DNA of 64,000 nt from CBDFKV01 sp965249035 (GTDB lineage Bacteria > Pseudomonadota > Gammaproteobacteria > Arenicellales > Poriferihabitantaceae), in assembly GCA_965249035.1 (NCBI GenBank), contig CBDFKV010000007.1, forward strand, positions 1,240,001 to 1,304,000, written 5' to 3'. The notes below the pieces were generated by a model, which saw nothing but the letters and a program-made list of their open reading frames with translations, made no database searches and was not told where the DNA came from. The stretch's first letter is position 1, and each line of letters begins with the position of its first letter. Shown here in pieces: positions 1-8,090 of the stretch. The translations under genes and the position numbers were made by a program.

Positions 1-63
1 CCGTTGATCTTGCTGTTGTAGCTCCTCATGCTTGCCCCCCATTGCCTAGCCATCCCGCAAAAT

Positions 64-1467
64 TCAGTTTGACCACCGGCAAATCACATCCCGGGTAGCT
101 GATGTCATCGGCATCGGCTTGCCGGTGATTAATTCCACGATATTTTGTAAGCACGGATTTTCCCGCACAAATAATCGATTGACCGCATCGTCAATTGCTT
201 TCAGATGGGTTTTGCCGATCTGCAATGATGACTTAATCGTATTCACCCGATTTTTTAAGCTGTCTGGCTCACCCTCGTCTCGAATAGCGATATCATCAAA
301 AGTCGCGTGATAAAACTCCACCTGTTTGCCTTCATTTTCGTTGGCTTCCGCTAAATACGTCATCATTTCTGATAAGACTTCAAAGCGATTTCGGTTCATC
401 AAGGTGTTCACGCTGTCCATGAAATTGGTGTCCACCATATAGTCCACCAAGCCACGCGGGTTCGCTCGCGCATTACTCACGCCGATGGGCGGGGTATACG
501 CATCAATCAGTAATACCGCCATTCGATCATACTGCTCATCATTTGCTTTCAAAAAGCGTACTGCAGACAACAAACCCAGATTATCGTGGCTACCGCCATC
601 GATGATGTGCACATAACGTTTTTGCTCAGACCCAAGCGTCGTTTGGCACGCTTGGTTGTCGTCAGAGCTATAATCCCGCAAAGTCATCGAATTAAATGCT
701 GCGGGAAAAGAAGCCGACCCCATCACCGCCCGGCCGATTTCGTAACTGCTCACGTCCGAACACAACTGTTGCTGAAAATCTTCTTCGGTGAAGGTCAACA
801 TATTGCCGAACGCATCCGATGAGCTGATGGTTGCATTGAGTATCAGATTGGGCCGTTCAGGGTTAATTTCAGCCAGCGTGAAATCATGGCCGCTGCGCGT
901 ATCATACAAATTATCCGATAAGGTCTCGGCCATGATGTCGGTACGGTCGTAGGCAGTAAACCAAAATCTCAGAAAATTATGCGGCCAAAACCAATTGCCT
1001 ATCCAACGGGCAATGTAATTCTTACCCAGTACCGATTTCACCCCCGATGGCGTCCACAAGGGCCGCTCACCGTGTTCGGTTTGGCGATTGGGGTCATCTT
1101 CGGCATCGGCTGATATCGCATAGTAAGCGGCAGCCATAGAGCCGCCCGAAATCGAGGAAATGGCATCAACTTCTTTGAGAAGGTCGACTTCTTCAAACAA
1201 ACTCTGCAGTTTCAACATGGATGCAGCTGACCAGTAAGCAGCACGACTGCCTCCACCAGATAAAGCCAATATAAACAGCGTTTTTTTATCAGTGCTGTGA
1301 TGCGTGCCACGGTCGCGATCAAGCTTGAATTTCGCCCGCAGTTCACGGTTAACTTCCGCAGCGGTATCGATATTATTATTGGTGTGTGCTAGCCAAGAGC
1401 AGCCCTGCAGGTACAGCACTAGCGATAGTACTAAGTAGAAAAGGGGCCATTTAAAGCATCTTGGCAT
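64..1467 (-). CDS. Patatin-like phospholipase lipoprotein
   Basis: Predicted lipid acyl hydrolase anchored in an envelope membrane. The N-terminus is a lipoprotein signal with a lipobox LQGC (Cys23). The patatin core is visible: oxyanion-hole glycines GGGSR at residues 71-75, nucleophile Ser107 in SISGGS, and the dyad aspartate in DGG at 290-292. The first glycine of the usual GxSxG is serine here. The 467 residues allow a long insertion between nucleophile and Asp. It lies 24 nt downstream of another lipoprotein with a phospholipase A2 signature on the same strand, so the two are probably co-transcribed. Substrate is unknown. Family call is firm; activity is inferred. Confidence 0.85.
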   Translation of the reverse strand: MPRCFKWPLFYLVLSLVLYLQGCSWLAHTNNNIDTAAEVNRELRAKFKLDRDRGTHHSTDKKTLFILALSGGGSRAAYWSAASMLKLQSLFEEVDLLKEVDAISSISGGSMAAAYYAISADAEDDPNRQTEHGERPLWTPSGVKSVLGKNYIARWIGNWFWPHNFLRFWFTAYDRTDIMAETLSDNLYDTRSGHDFTLAEINPERPNLILNATISSSDAFGNMLTFTEEDFQQQLCSDVSSYEIGRAVMGSASFPAAFNSMTLRDYSSDDNQACQTTLGSEQKRYVHIIDGGSHDNLGLLSAVRFLKANDEQYDRMAVLLIDAYTPPIGVSNARANPRGLVDYMVDTNFMDSVNTLMNRNRFEVLSEMMTYLAEANENEGKQVEFYHATFDDIAIRDEGEPDSLKNRVNTIKSSLQIGKTHLKAIDDAVNRLFVRENPCLQNIVELITGKPMPMTSATRDVICRWSN

Positions 1468-1491
1468 AGGCCATACTAGCTCATTCTGGTT

Positions 1492-2004
1492 TTATGGGTT
1501 TGCTGCCGCACTATTGTCTATTACCTGATTCATTTCGTCAATTGCTGCCTGTTCTTGTGGGCTAATCGATTTATAGCCGCGGTAATAGGGCCAACCAAAG
1601 CCCCACCGGAATCGACTCGGGAATCTTGGTGTGCCACCCATGCGCACTCCCAGCCACATCATATGCGCCCGTGATCGTCCACCATCGCTGCCCTTGATAC
1701 ATTGCTTCAACCGTGCATCTGCCGCTCGCCGCTCGGCAGCATCGCCACCCGCCCAATAAGCACGATCGTGATCCACACAACATGTTTTCCATTGGATTGG
1801 ATCAGCGACCGTACCTTCGGGATAATGGCTACAACCATCGGTCCTAAATGGTCGCAGATGATCCGGTTGAATTTGGCCGGGCGTGGTGCAGGCCGTTAGC
1901 AGCAATACTAACGCTAACAAGCAGTAGTGATACAGATGGCGGATTTTGCACTTGGGCTGAGTAGAGCCAGTGAAGGCGGTTTTGAAGTGTTTTTCTTGCG
2001 CCAT
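1492..2004 (-). CDS. Lipoprotein with phospholipase A2-like motif
   Basis: Small predicted lipoprotein of about 170 residues. A hydrophobic stretch ends in LLTAC, a lipobox. Downstream, DGCSHYPEG and then CCVDHDRAYW resemble the calcium-loop and catalytic CCxxHD helix of secreted phospholipase A2 enzymes, including the DGCS..HD pattern of prokaryotic members. The tail is Gly/Arg/Trp-rich. The open frame extends to a GTG at 2061; I chose the ATG at 2004 because it gives a shorter leader, but neither has a clear ribosome site. It is followed after 24 nt by a patatin-type lipoprotein gene. The motif is seen directly; catalytic activity is inference. Confidence 0.6.
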   Translation of the reverse strand: MAQEKHFKTAFTGSTQPKCKIRHLYHYCLLALVLLLTACTTPGQIQPDHLRPFRTDGCSHYPEGTVADPIQWKTCCVDHDRAYWAGGDAAERRAADARLKQCIKGSDGGRSRAHMMWLGVRMGGTPRFPSRFRWGFGWPYYRGYKSISPQEQAAIDEMNQVIDNSAAANP

Positions 2005-2128
2005 CAAATGATCAACCGCAGTGCCAATTCTGATACCAAAATACAGTGTACCAAAAGCCACTCAGTATTTCCCTGGCGTTATCTTCCATAGCCCAGATAA
2101 CGTTATGTCGCCAACGAATTGATTCCAC

Positions 2129-2159
2129 AAAAAAGGCCGATGAAGTACCGCCGGCCCTT
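2129..2159 (-). terminator. Rho-independent terminator
   Basis: Read on the minus strand, AAGGGCCG and CGGCCTTT form a stem of about 8 bp with one G-U pair and a 12-nt loop, followed by a T-run. It sits 45 nt after the stop of the beta-barrel gene and should end that transcript. Confidence 0.75.
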
Positions 2160-2203
2160 GATTAACCCTGGATCAACCTTGGATCAGTCTTGTAGAAGAA
2201 ACC

Positions 2204-2752
2204 TTAGAACTCGTACTTCAAGCCCACTGAAACCACATCCACAGTCAGATCATTAATATCGGTATCAATGGTATCGTACTCGCCAAAAATATTGACTTGA
2301 CCCAAATCGAGTTCAACCCCAATTCCACCAAATGCACGCGTATCAGCATCGTCAATATTCAAGTCAGTATTGGAATCCAGAGTAGCAACACCAAGCTTGC
2401 CGTACACATCCCAAGACTCGCCTAATGATAAATTCAAAACGCCGGCAAGGGTAATCGCTTCAGCGTCTAAACTGAGATCAACCCCTTTGTCATTGCTAAG
2501 AGTATTGTAATCCCCCAAATCAATATATCCCAACTCAAGGCCAAGCAGGTCGTTAAACATATAGCCGCCTTTTAGCCCAAGCGCGTTGTCGCTATCCTCA
2601 AAATCGACATCATCAATATCATTTTGATCGGCACTCAAACGATTTGCTGACGCACCAATATACCAGCCAGCGTCATCCGCCAGCACAGCACCCGCACTAA
2701 ACGCTAGTAGTGAAGATATTCCTGCTGCGGTTAAAAATTTACTTAGTTTCAT
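2204..2752 (-). CDS. OmpA-like outer membrane beta-barrel protein
   Basis: A 182-residue protein with a signal peptide (cleavage likely after SAGAVLA) and a mature domain starting GWYIGASAN. It has alternating amphipathic strands and aspartate-rich loops and ends VGLKYEF, with the C-terminal Phe typical of outer membrane barrels recognised by the BAM complex. The size suits an eight-stranded barrel of the OmpA N-terminal or Ail/OmpX kind, with no peptidoglycan-binding domain. The Asp-rich loops suggest a high-salt or metal-binding surface, which is speculative. It is monocistronic with its own terminator. Confidence 0.8.
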   Translation of the reverse strand: MKLSKFLTAAGISSLLAFSAGAVLADDAGWYIGASANRLSADQNDIDDVDFEDSDNALGLKGGYMFNDLLGLELGYIDLGDYNTLSNDKGVDLSLDAEAITLAGVLNLSLGESWDVYGKLGVATLDSNTDLNIDDADTRAFGGIGVELDLGQVNIFGEYDTIDTDINDLTVDVVSVGLKYEF

Positions 2753-3018
2753 TACAAATTCACCTAAATTTAAGCTTGTTGATCTTATTCAGACGATGGC
2801 TTTTCAAGCCATTACTTACCTCGCCAAACATGTCGCTCCGTGTTCTCACTCCATCTCTAGCTGGTGATGACGTGAGCCGTAAGCTTGTGGCGATTATCGA
2901 ATGGTAGCCATGTATTGAAACTGAACTGTTAAATGCACAGAACGTGTTTTCCTAAGAGGTCCACTGATCGCAAAAATGCAACTCAACCAAAATATCGACT
3001 ACTAGATTATGCGGACTG

Positions 3019-3456
3019 CTAATAGCTGCTAAATACCCGTGCCTCTCCCTCTGGGCCAAACTGTAGAACATCATAATTTTTCGGAACAATGCTGTTCATG
3101 CCTGGAGACAAACTAGGCATGCCAGGCGCTGAAAGTCCCACAATATCGGGTCTCTCATCCATTAACCGTTGAATATCGCTAACGGGCACATGGCCTTCAA
3201 TCACATAATCACCTATGACCGCTGTGTGACATGATTGTAACTCCGGGGTAATTCCATACTCTTGCTTGATGTCGTGCAAATCGGGTATGTCATGCGTCTT
3301 CACATCAAAGCCATTATCGCGCAAGTAATCAACCCAACCAACGCAGCACCCACAGGTTGGACTTTTATAAACTGTAATCTCCTCCCCTGCAAAACTATAC
3401 GGGCTAGCAGACAAAAAAGTAGCGGCAATTAGTGCGGAAAGTTTCGGGAATCTCAA
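3019..3456 (-). CDS. DUF411 family periplasmic metal-binding protein
   Basis: 145 residues with a signal peptide ending SFAG. The mature start, EITVYKSPTCGCCVGW, has the CxCC cluster of DUF411, and a second conserved cysteine/histidine is in LQSCHTAVIGDYVIEGHVP. DUF411 proteins are often near copper resistance genes and are assumed to bind copper or another soft metal; that role is from the family, not shown here. No copper genes are adjacent. Before the island inserted, this gene would have been the next gene beyond the 3' end of ssrA. Confidence 0.85.
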   Translation of the reverse strand: MRFPKLSALIAATFLSASPYSFAGEEITVYKSPTCGCCVGWVDYLRDNGFDVKTHDIPDLHDIKQEYGITPELQSCHTAVIGDYVIEGHVPVSDIQRLMDERPDIVGLSAPGMPSLSPGMNSIVPKNYDVLQFGPEGEARVFSSY

Positions 3457-3590
3457 TGCATTATCCTCATTTGTAGGGACTTGGTTGGGCGCCTCTACAA
3501 TCCCACTTTGTTATGTAACGATCAGCCAATATTTAATACCAACACAACTCAGCAAATGGAAATGGCGCTGTCCATACGACACTATATAAC

Positions 3591-3612
3591 AAAAAAACCG
3601 CCCGAAGGCGGC
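3591..3612 (-). terminator. Duplicated tmRNA terminator at left island end
   Basis: Minus-strand stem GCCGCC/GGCGG with a TTCG loop, followed by seven T residues. It is the left-repeat counterpart of the ssrA terminator. It would stop island transcripts running leftward before they enter the DUF411 gene. Confidence 0.7.
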
Positions 3613-3674
3613 TTGTTTGTTGGGCTTGTTGGACTTTATTGGATGTCCTTAAACCCTCGATTGGTGGGGTGGTG
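3591..3674. repeat. Left attachment-site repeat (ssrA 3' end copy)
   Basis: This segment matches 12239-12323 with about four substitutions and one missing base near the end. It carries a copy of the tmRNA terminator, then TTGTTGGACTTTATTGGATG and the last bases of ssrA (GATTGGTGG). The missing A in GGTGG(A)GG means this copy no longer holds a perfect tmRNA 3' end. Confidence 0.85.
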
Positions 3675-3712
3675 ACTACCGAATAACAAATGTAACTAAT
3701 TGTGTCAATTAA

Positions 3713-3829
3713 CTATTCATGATTGACCAGTTTGTAGTTGCCCCCAAAACTGCCCCCAAATCTATTTATTGCTCCCAACTTTTGGGCTGAATCTTTCTCC
3801 ATGCGCTCTGCTGTTGGTTTGGGGTTCAT
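3713..3829 (-). CDS. Possible 38-aa peptide at left island end
   Basis: An ATG at 3829 is preceded by GAGGAG at good spacing and opens a 38-residue frame starting MNPKPTAERMEKDSAQKLGA and ending in a TAG just inside the left repeat. No known family is recognised. The two TGCCCCCA motifs proposed as integrase arm sites fall within it and encode GGSFGGN, so the frame may be incidental to those sites. Confidence 0.3.
   Translation of the reverse strand: MNPKPTAERMEKDSAQKLGAINRFGGSFGGNYKLVNHE
3739..3758. promoter_or_regulatory. Putative integrase arm-type sites (left)
   Basis: TGCCCCCA occurs twice, at 3739-3746 and 3751-3758, 12 bp apart. The same motif, also at 12-bp spacing, lies inside the right end of the island at 12177 and 12189. 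A matched direct pair inside each end is what arm-type binding sites of a tyrosine integrase would look like. This rests on pattern only. Confidence 0.45.
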
Positions 3830-3895
3830 AAGAGGCTCCTCTAATCTATTAGCGACATAAGAATTTCTAGCAGGGTGTTTGGTAGAAATTCCATG

Positions 3896-4756
3896 CTATA
3901 GACAGAAAGTAATTATGTTACCGTTTTTTGCTTTTATGGCATAGCATTGCTCATCTTCCGCAGCATTAAATGCAACATCTACCACTATATTATTTCTTTC
4001 TATAATTCCTCCGTTCAGCTTTCTAACCAGCACGCCGGACTTTGTTGACGGGTTAGTAATTGATGCGTAAACGACGTTATCGCGCGCCGCGTACCCGTCC
4101 CTAGCGTCCAGAGTGATGTTGCCACCAACCCCCGACATTATAGCTAGATTATTTGTTGCGTCTTGCTGAGTATCTATTGTTGCTTTTATAGTGAGTAATG
4201 TCAGTCTAGAGTTTTCGCCCCACACATTAACAGCTGTATTGTATGACGATCTGAAAACTAAGATGTGATCGAAATCATATGCTTTGAAGTTCTCAGCACG
4301 ATTAAAATTCCCAGACGTAAAGCTTAGCCCGTGATTGGTGCCAGAACCAAGAGCTGATACGTTACGTACGCTACAGCGTAGATCACCAAAATTCCCACTA
4401 GCTCCCGACCTTATTGCATCTTTTCCGTTAACAATAATCCCAAGGTTTTCAATGGTGATTTTCCTCTTTTCCATCATATTAAGCGTTCCCCCTACCAACA
4501 CAGTGCCGCCAACGAGAGTTGCGCCGTTAAACTCTGGCATACCTGCTCCAGTTATAGTGCCGTAATCGACGGGGAATAAAATATTATTGATGGGGAATGT
4601 TCCAGCTGGTAGTTGTGCCGACGTTCCTGATTGTAAAGTTGAAAATATCAAGGCGGTATTATCAGCTGCGTTGCCTGTCAACGACAGACTCATACCGTGT
4701 GCATTTTCTATAGAAAACAGAATAACGAACGATATTGTAAAAGCTCTTCCAATCAT
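3896..4756 (-). CDS. Exported protein, probable right-handed beta-helix
   Basis: About 286 residues from the ATG at 4756 (a TTG at 4792 is in frame). A signal peptide (MIGRAFTISFVILFSIENAHG) precedes a body rich in Gly, Asn, Thr and Ser with recurring short strand-turn segments such as ITIENLGIIVNGKDAI and NITLDARDGYAARDNVVYAS. This is the look of parallel beta-helix (pectate-lyase-like) proteins, including phage tailspike bodies. No catalytic residues of a known lyase or hydrolase are evident. It is the leftmost full gene of the island and has no obvious partner, so it may be cargo. The fold call is moderate; function unknown. Confidence 0.5.
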   Translation of the reverse strand: MIGRAFTISFVILFSIENAHGMSLSLTGNAADNTALIFSTLQSGTSAQLPAGTFPINNILFPVDYGTITGAGMPEFNGATLVGGTVLVGGTLNMMEKRKITIENLGIIVNGKDAIRSGASGNFGDLRCSVRNVSALGSGTNHGLSFTSGNFNRAENFKAYDFDHILVFRSSYNTAVNVWGENSRLTLLTIKATIDTQQDATNNLAIMSGVGGNITLDARDGYAARDNVVYASITNPSTKSGVLVRKLNGGIIERNNIVVDVAFNAAEDEQCYAIKAKNGNIITFCL

Positions 4757-4865
4757 CGCTCTACCGCCCTTGTTTCTGTACACTTGATTCAATCTTCTGA
4801 CTCACTCAGGCATATACATACCAATCAGCTTTCATAGTGACCGGAAATAATTATTAGGCCTAAGT

Positions 4866-5118
4866 TTAGTATGGGTATTGAGAAATAGCAATTGACCGAA
4901 AGATATAGGTTTCACACGCTGAGTTCAGCATTTCGGCGACTTGGGTGCGGCTAACTTCCCGTAAGTTTGTAGAAGATTCAATATCGGTTCTGGCCCCTTG
5001 AGCCATATTCGCAATCTTAGCTCCGACCATTGCGGGCTGTGATTCGGTTTCCCTTTTTTGTCGAAAAGTGTCACTTTTGTCACCACCTGTAGTTATTCTC
5101 TTGTTGTGGTGTCCCTAT
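4866..5118 (-). pseudogene. Decayed DNA-binding protein fragment
   Basis: In one minus-strand frame this stretch reads GGDKSDTFRQKRETESQPAM, then VGAKIANMAQGARTD, and EVSRTQVAEMLNSACET before a TAA at 4866. The VGAKIANM.GARTD..VS...AAEMLN pattern is seen in ParB/replication-type proteins of phages and plasmids, where MLNVS begins a helix-turn-helix. Here the sequence stops matching just after MLN. A possible upstream piece (DTTTRE) is in another frame. I read it as the remnant of a frameshifted gene. It explains most of the gap between the beta-helix gene and 5184. Confidence 0.4.
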
Positions 5119-5183
5119 AACAGCGTATAGCTAGAACAACCCCGCGCAGCGCAACACCCACCGGAGTTAGCGAACGAAAGAAC

Positions 5184-5375
5184 CTACTTCCATCTGTGGA
5201 CGTAAAACGCACAAAATCCCCGCATGAACAGGCCGCAAAGCCAGTAACCATAAGGGTTTGGCACAAAAAGCAGTGTTGATCGCTTATAGAGCAAAGTAGC
5301 GGCGGTTTCCGCGCTCTCTAATGCCCGTGGCTGCGATAAAAGCTCTAGGGAACCCTTACCCTCACCATTTTTCAA
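5184..5375 (-). CDS. Small ORF, possible Ash/Icd-like island protein
   Basis: A 63-residue frame from a TTG start with AAGGA just upstream. It ends in PYGYWLCGLFMRGFCAFYVHRWK; the Tyr/Cys-rich ending VHRWK recalls small Ash- or Icd-like proteins encoded in prophages and P4-like islands. The similarity is from memory of short motifs and is weak. It could be a fragment, since the surrounding 0.7 kb is full of decayed sequence. Confidence 0.3.
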   Translation of the reverse strand: MKNGEGKGSLELLSQPRALESAETAATLLYKRSTLLFVPNPYGYWLCGLFMRGFCAFYVHRWK

Positions 5376-5502
5376 AATCCTTCGCTGCGTTCGCGTGAAG
5401 AAAGGGAGGGTGCGTATCAGGCTTGAATCACCCTAAAGTTTTAATGCGCCCCTACCCCTTTAGAGTAGAATGAAGGCCATATCAATAAATGGACTGTGAG
5501 AT

Positions 5503-5709
5503 ATGAATATTACTGAACGCAAAGCAAGGCTCAGGACTTCGGGCTATTCAGATAATGAAGCAGAAGAAATTGCCGTACAGGAAGCAAAGCGAACCCGGTA
5601 TGACGCCGAGCAAGGACGGTATTCGGGTGCTCACCTGGTTTTTCGTGTTTTAGTTCCTATTGTAATCGTGGTTGTACTAGTTGCTGTTTCACTGCTCTTT
5701 GGCAGATGA
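5503..5709 (+). CDS. Small single-pass membrane protein (68 aa)
   Basis: The ATG at 5503 opens a frame of 68 residues: a charged N-terminal half (MNITERKARLRTSGYSDNEA) with a helical, UBA-like look, then a hydrophobic helix near residues 48-66 (VLVPIVIVVVLVAVSLLFG) at the very C-terminus, as in tail-anchored proteins. It is the only plus-strand gene in the island. No family is recognised. Upstream GTGAGAT is a weak ribosome site. Confidence 0.5.
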   Translation: MNITERKARLRTSGYSDNEAEEIAVQEAKRTRYDAEQGRYSGAHLVFRVLVPIVIVVVLVAVSLLFGR

Positions 5710-5834
5710 TTTCCCCTTGCCCGTTTTTTCAAAACCGTTTTTGAAAAACTGCCCGCGCGAAAATTTGAGGAGGTCGCGTATCTAGGAAGGAAGGCTCTAA
5801 AGTTTTTGCACCCCCCATGCCCCGGCCCTGATTT

Positions 5835-5908
5835 CTGTCCTTTTTATGGAGTCAATTTAACTCAAAATGCTGGCATTTATTCCCATCATAGCACCTCTGT
5901 ATTTTTGC
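5835..5908. repeat. Diverged island repeat, copy 1
   Basis: This non-coding stretch aligns with 8091-8166 at roughly 70 percent by eye (shared CTGTCC, TTAACTC, CATAGC.CCTC.GTA). On the minus strand both copies read as a related decayed peptide (QKYRGAMMGINAS here). The two copies flank the metzincin and IS1595 genes. Confidence 0.45.
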
Positions 5909-6000
5909 CTGGATGCCAACATTAGCCAACAAGCGGCCCGATCTGAATAAGAAATTTTAAGAGGGTCTACACTTTATTATTCAAAACCAAGTAGTGCTAA

Positions 6001-6786
6001 CTAAAAATAAGTAACGTGTCGAGAGTTTCTAACAATGGCCTTCTGAAGTCGATTAAGACGGGTATCTGTTCTGCCATTCGTAAACATCAAGTTGCGCGGA
6101 TCACCAAATGCACTACCATGCCACAGACCACATGCGTGACAAATTTCATGCGCTAGAGTTACACTAGCTGTCCATGGATTAACATCATCACCAGCCCTTG
6201 TTCTTAGTCCACTATCTATATCTATCACTACATAATTTGCTTGAGGACCTTGCGCGCAACCTCCGCGCCTTTTGCCCGCAGCGTCTCTATCTACATCAAG
6301 AACAACAAATGCCGTTATTGGCGCACCTGCACCCAACGTCAAAACATTAAATACTGAATAATTTAGATTATCGATAAAGTATGAACCAGCTTTTGTATAG
6401 TGGTCTTTAAAGGAACCACTACCGAGACATCTAGGGAAGAGTGCTTCTGTAGGAGGATGCTGATTTAGTACTATAACTCGTGGTAGAGAACCATATGTTA
6501 CTAACTTGACATTCGCTCGATTCTTAAGGATTGAAGCCGCCAATTTGTAAGCATCCTCTGCCTCTTGCACTAAATCCCTAGTGTCATCAAGCCCAGATCC
6601 GTCTTCTCGCGGCAATATCCTAATCGATAATCGTAACTTTTTACGTGGCCATGGAATAATTAAATCTACAATGAACCCTATGATGCCCGTTGCCCTGTTA
6701 ATCACTTCTTGAATCACATTCACCGCTTGCGATACAGCACCTTTAATTGCTCGGCCTACTTTTTTTATCCTAGAACCCCAGCCCAT
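6001..6786 (-). CDS. Predicted metzincin-type zinc metalloprotease
   Basis: 261 residues from an ATG preceded by a strong GGAGGTG site. HEICHACGLWH at residues 213-223 fits the metzincin zinc motif HExxHxxGxxH, with Glu214 as expected catalytic base, and Met234 (RNLMF) in the place of a Met-turn. The central region (FVVLDVDRDAAG, NYVVIDIDSG) looks like the beta-sheet of such a fold. The N-terminal 45 residues are cationic and amphipathic and then hydrophobic (GIIGFIVDLIIPW), with no normal cleavage site, which suggests membrane association. It is not close to any named family I recognise. It lies in the island, 38 nt downstream of the IS1595 transposase gene, and may be cargo or an effector. 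Confidence 0.6.
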   Translation of the reverse strand: MGWGSRIKKVGRAIKGAVSQAVNVIQEVINRATGIIGFIVDLIIPWPRKKLRLSIRILPREDGSGLDDTRDLVQEAEDAYKLAASILKNRANVKLVTYGSLPRVIVLNQHPPTEALFPRCLGSGSFKDHYTKAGSYFIDNLNYSVFNVLTLGAGAPITAFVVLDVDRDAAGKRRGGCAQGPQANYVVIDIDSGLRTRAGDDVNPWTASVTLAHEICHACGLWHGSAFGDPRNLMFTNGRTDTRLNRLQKAIVRNSRHVTYF

Positions 6787-6824
6787 GTGTTCACCTCCGT
6801 AAACATTAGAATTACATTTTCTCG

Positions 6825-7793
6825 CTATGTTTGGATTACATGTTGAGGCGCTGCTCTGAGTGCTTGATGCAAGAACAGTTGCCCAGTCATTTCATCAAGA
6901 TGTTTATCAAGCATCCTTCGCCAACCGAGATAATTGGGTAGCCAGCGAGTTGCCACCCCATTAAACCGCCCCATCCAACGTTTCAGGCGGCTGTCATAAG
7001 CATTAACGTTTTGAACATGCCAAGTTCCTTTACCACCATGGCCATGATATCCCGCAACAAAATAGCCAGCCTCAAGGTTGAGGGATTTCGCCGCCACACC
7101 ATAACTGGGATGTCCATCGGTCGATAAGACGGCATCCTTCGCTAGCGCAGGCTTGAGTACCTTTGTAAATGTTTTGGCTGTGCAGTCATCCAGAACAGCG
7201 TCACTGACCATTCGGCTGCCGCGCTGCATAACGATCATCACCGGCACACGCTCTTTGCCATCTACACCCGATGAACCGCCACGCTTCCTGGCCTGACGGG
7301 GTAAGCGGCGCTGACCCTTATAAGAACGCCGGAATATCGTTTCATCCGCCTCAACAATGCCAGTCAAATTCTCGGCCTTATGCTCACGCAAGGCATCCAG
7401 GAAACGATGCCGCCATCGAAAACTGCGATCCACTGCTAAGCCCACCCGTTCAGCAGCTTTGCGAATACTCAAGCCCTCGACCATGCATTCGGCGTAGGCC
7501 AGCAACTTATCTTTATCGTTCAAGCGACAAAAGCCTGTGCCGGTTAAAGCTGTAAACGTTTTCAAGCAAGCTTTACAACGATAGCGCTGCTGACCGTTAG
7601 TTCTTCCATGACGAAAAATGTCGTCCGCTTGGCAATGTGGACAAATCACTGCCCCGTCAAGACGCTCTTCCGTCAGTCGTAAACTACCGTGCTCGTCACT
7701 CATGGCCGACACCCTGCCTGATAGCAATTCGAACTGCTCCGGCGTTAAGCCTTCAAGACTGGCAACAAGTGCTTGATATTCGTCACGTTTCAT
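6825..7793 (-). CDS. IS1595-family transposase
   Basis: 322 residues. An N-terminal zinc ribbon (CPHCQADDIFRHG, then CKAC near residues 51-75) is followed by an ISXO2-like DDE-type domain: VEADETIFRRSYKGQ near 147, LSTDGHPSYG near 223, and NVNAYDSRLKRWMGRFNGVA near 262. It appears full length. I found no convincing terminal inverted repeats, so the element's borders are undefined and it may no longer be mobile. It interrupts the island between the TerS-like gene and the metzincin gene. Confidence 0.85.
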   Translation of the reverse strand: MKRDEYQALVASLEGLTPEQFELLSGRVSAMSDEHGSLRLTEERLDGAVICPHCQADDIFRHGRTNGQQRYRCKACLKTFTALTGTGFCRLNDKDKLLAYAECMVEGLSIRKAAERVGLAVDRSFRWRHRFLDALREHKAENLTGIVEADETIFRRSYKGQRRLPRQARKRGGSSGVDGKERVPVMIVMQRGSRMVSDAVLDDCTAKTFTKVLKPALAKDAVLSTDGHPSYGVAAKSLNLEAGYFVAGYHGHGGKGTWHVQNVNAYDSRLKRWMGRFNGVATRWLPNYLGWRRMLDKHLDEMTGQLFLHQALRAAPQHVIQT

Positions 7794-7956
7794 AGCATTC
7801 TGTAAGTGGTTGTTATGGCTTGATTATACCATCTATTCAACATTGATTCCGAACAGAGCGCATTTTCTATACCCATAGCTAAGCACGCCTTCCTTTTTAA
7901 AGTCTGTGCGGTATGTCACATTTGATCTACTGTTTATAGCGAATTTCTGTATAGAA

Positions 7957-7980
7957 AAGCCCCAGTTTGCGGGGCTTCTT
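7957..7980. terminator. Bidirectional terminator-like hairpin
   Basis: AAGCCCC and GGGGCTT form a 7-bp stem with a 7-nt loop, with T-rich sequence on both sides when read from either strand. It lies in the 414-bp gap between the TerS-like gene and the transposase gene and could end the leftward transcript of the island core. The rest of the gap holds a diverged repeat (8091-8166) and no convincing gene. Confidence 0.55.
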
Positions 7981-8090
7981 TCACACAATAGAGAGGAGTT
8001 ATTTCTCGACTCCTGATCTATCATCCCTGCCCATTTAGCGCTGCGAGGTAAGTCATAATAATTTTGATTCGCTATATTGAATCATACCAA

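Noticed and set aside
3481..3675. 64-codon plus-strand ORF over the left att repeat
   Set aside because: Its second half is the duplicated ssrA end and terminator; no ribosome site or protein-like composition.
6787..7860. Defined IS1595 element with terminal repeats
   Set aside because: I could not find matching inverted repeats or a target duplication around the transposase gene, so only the CDS is annotated.
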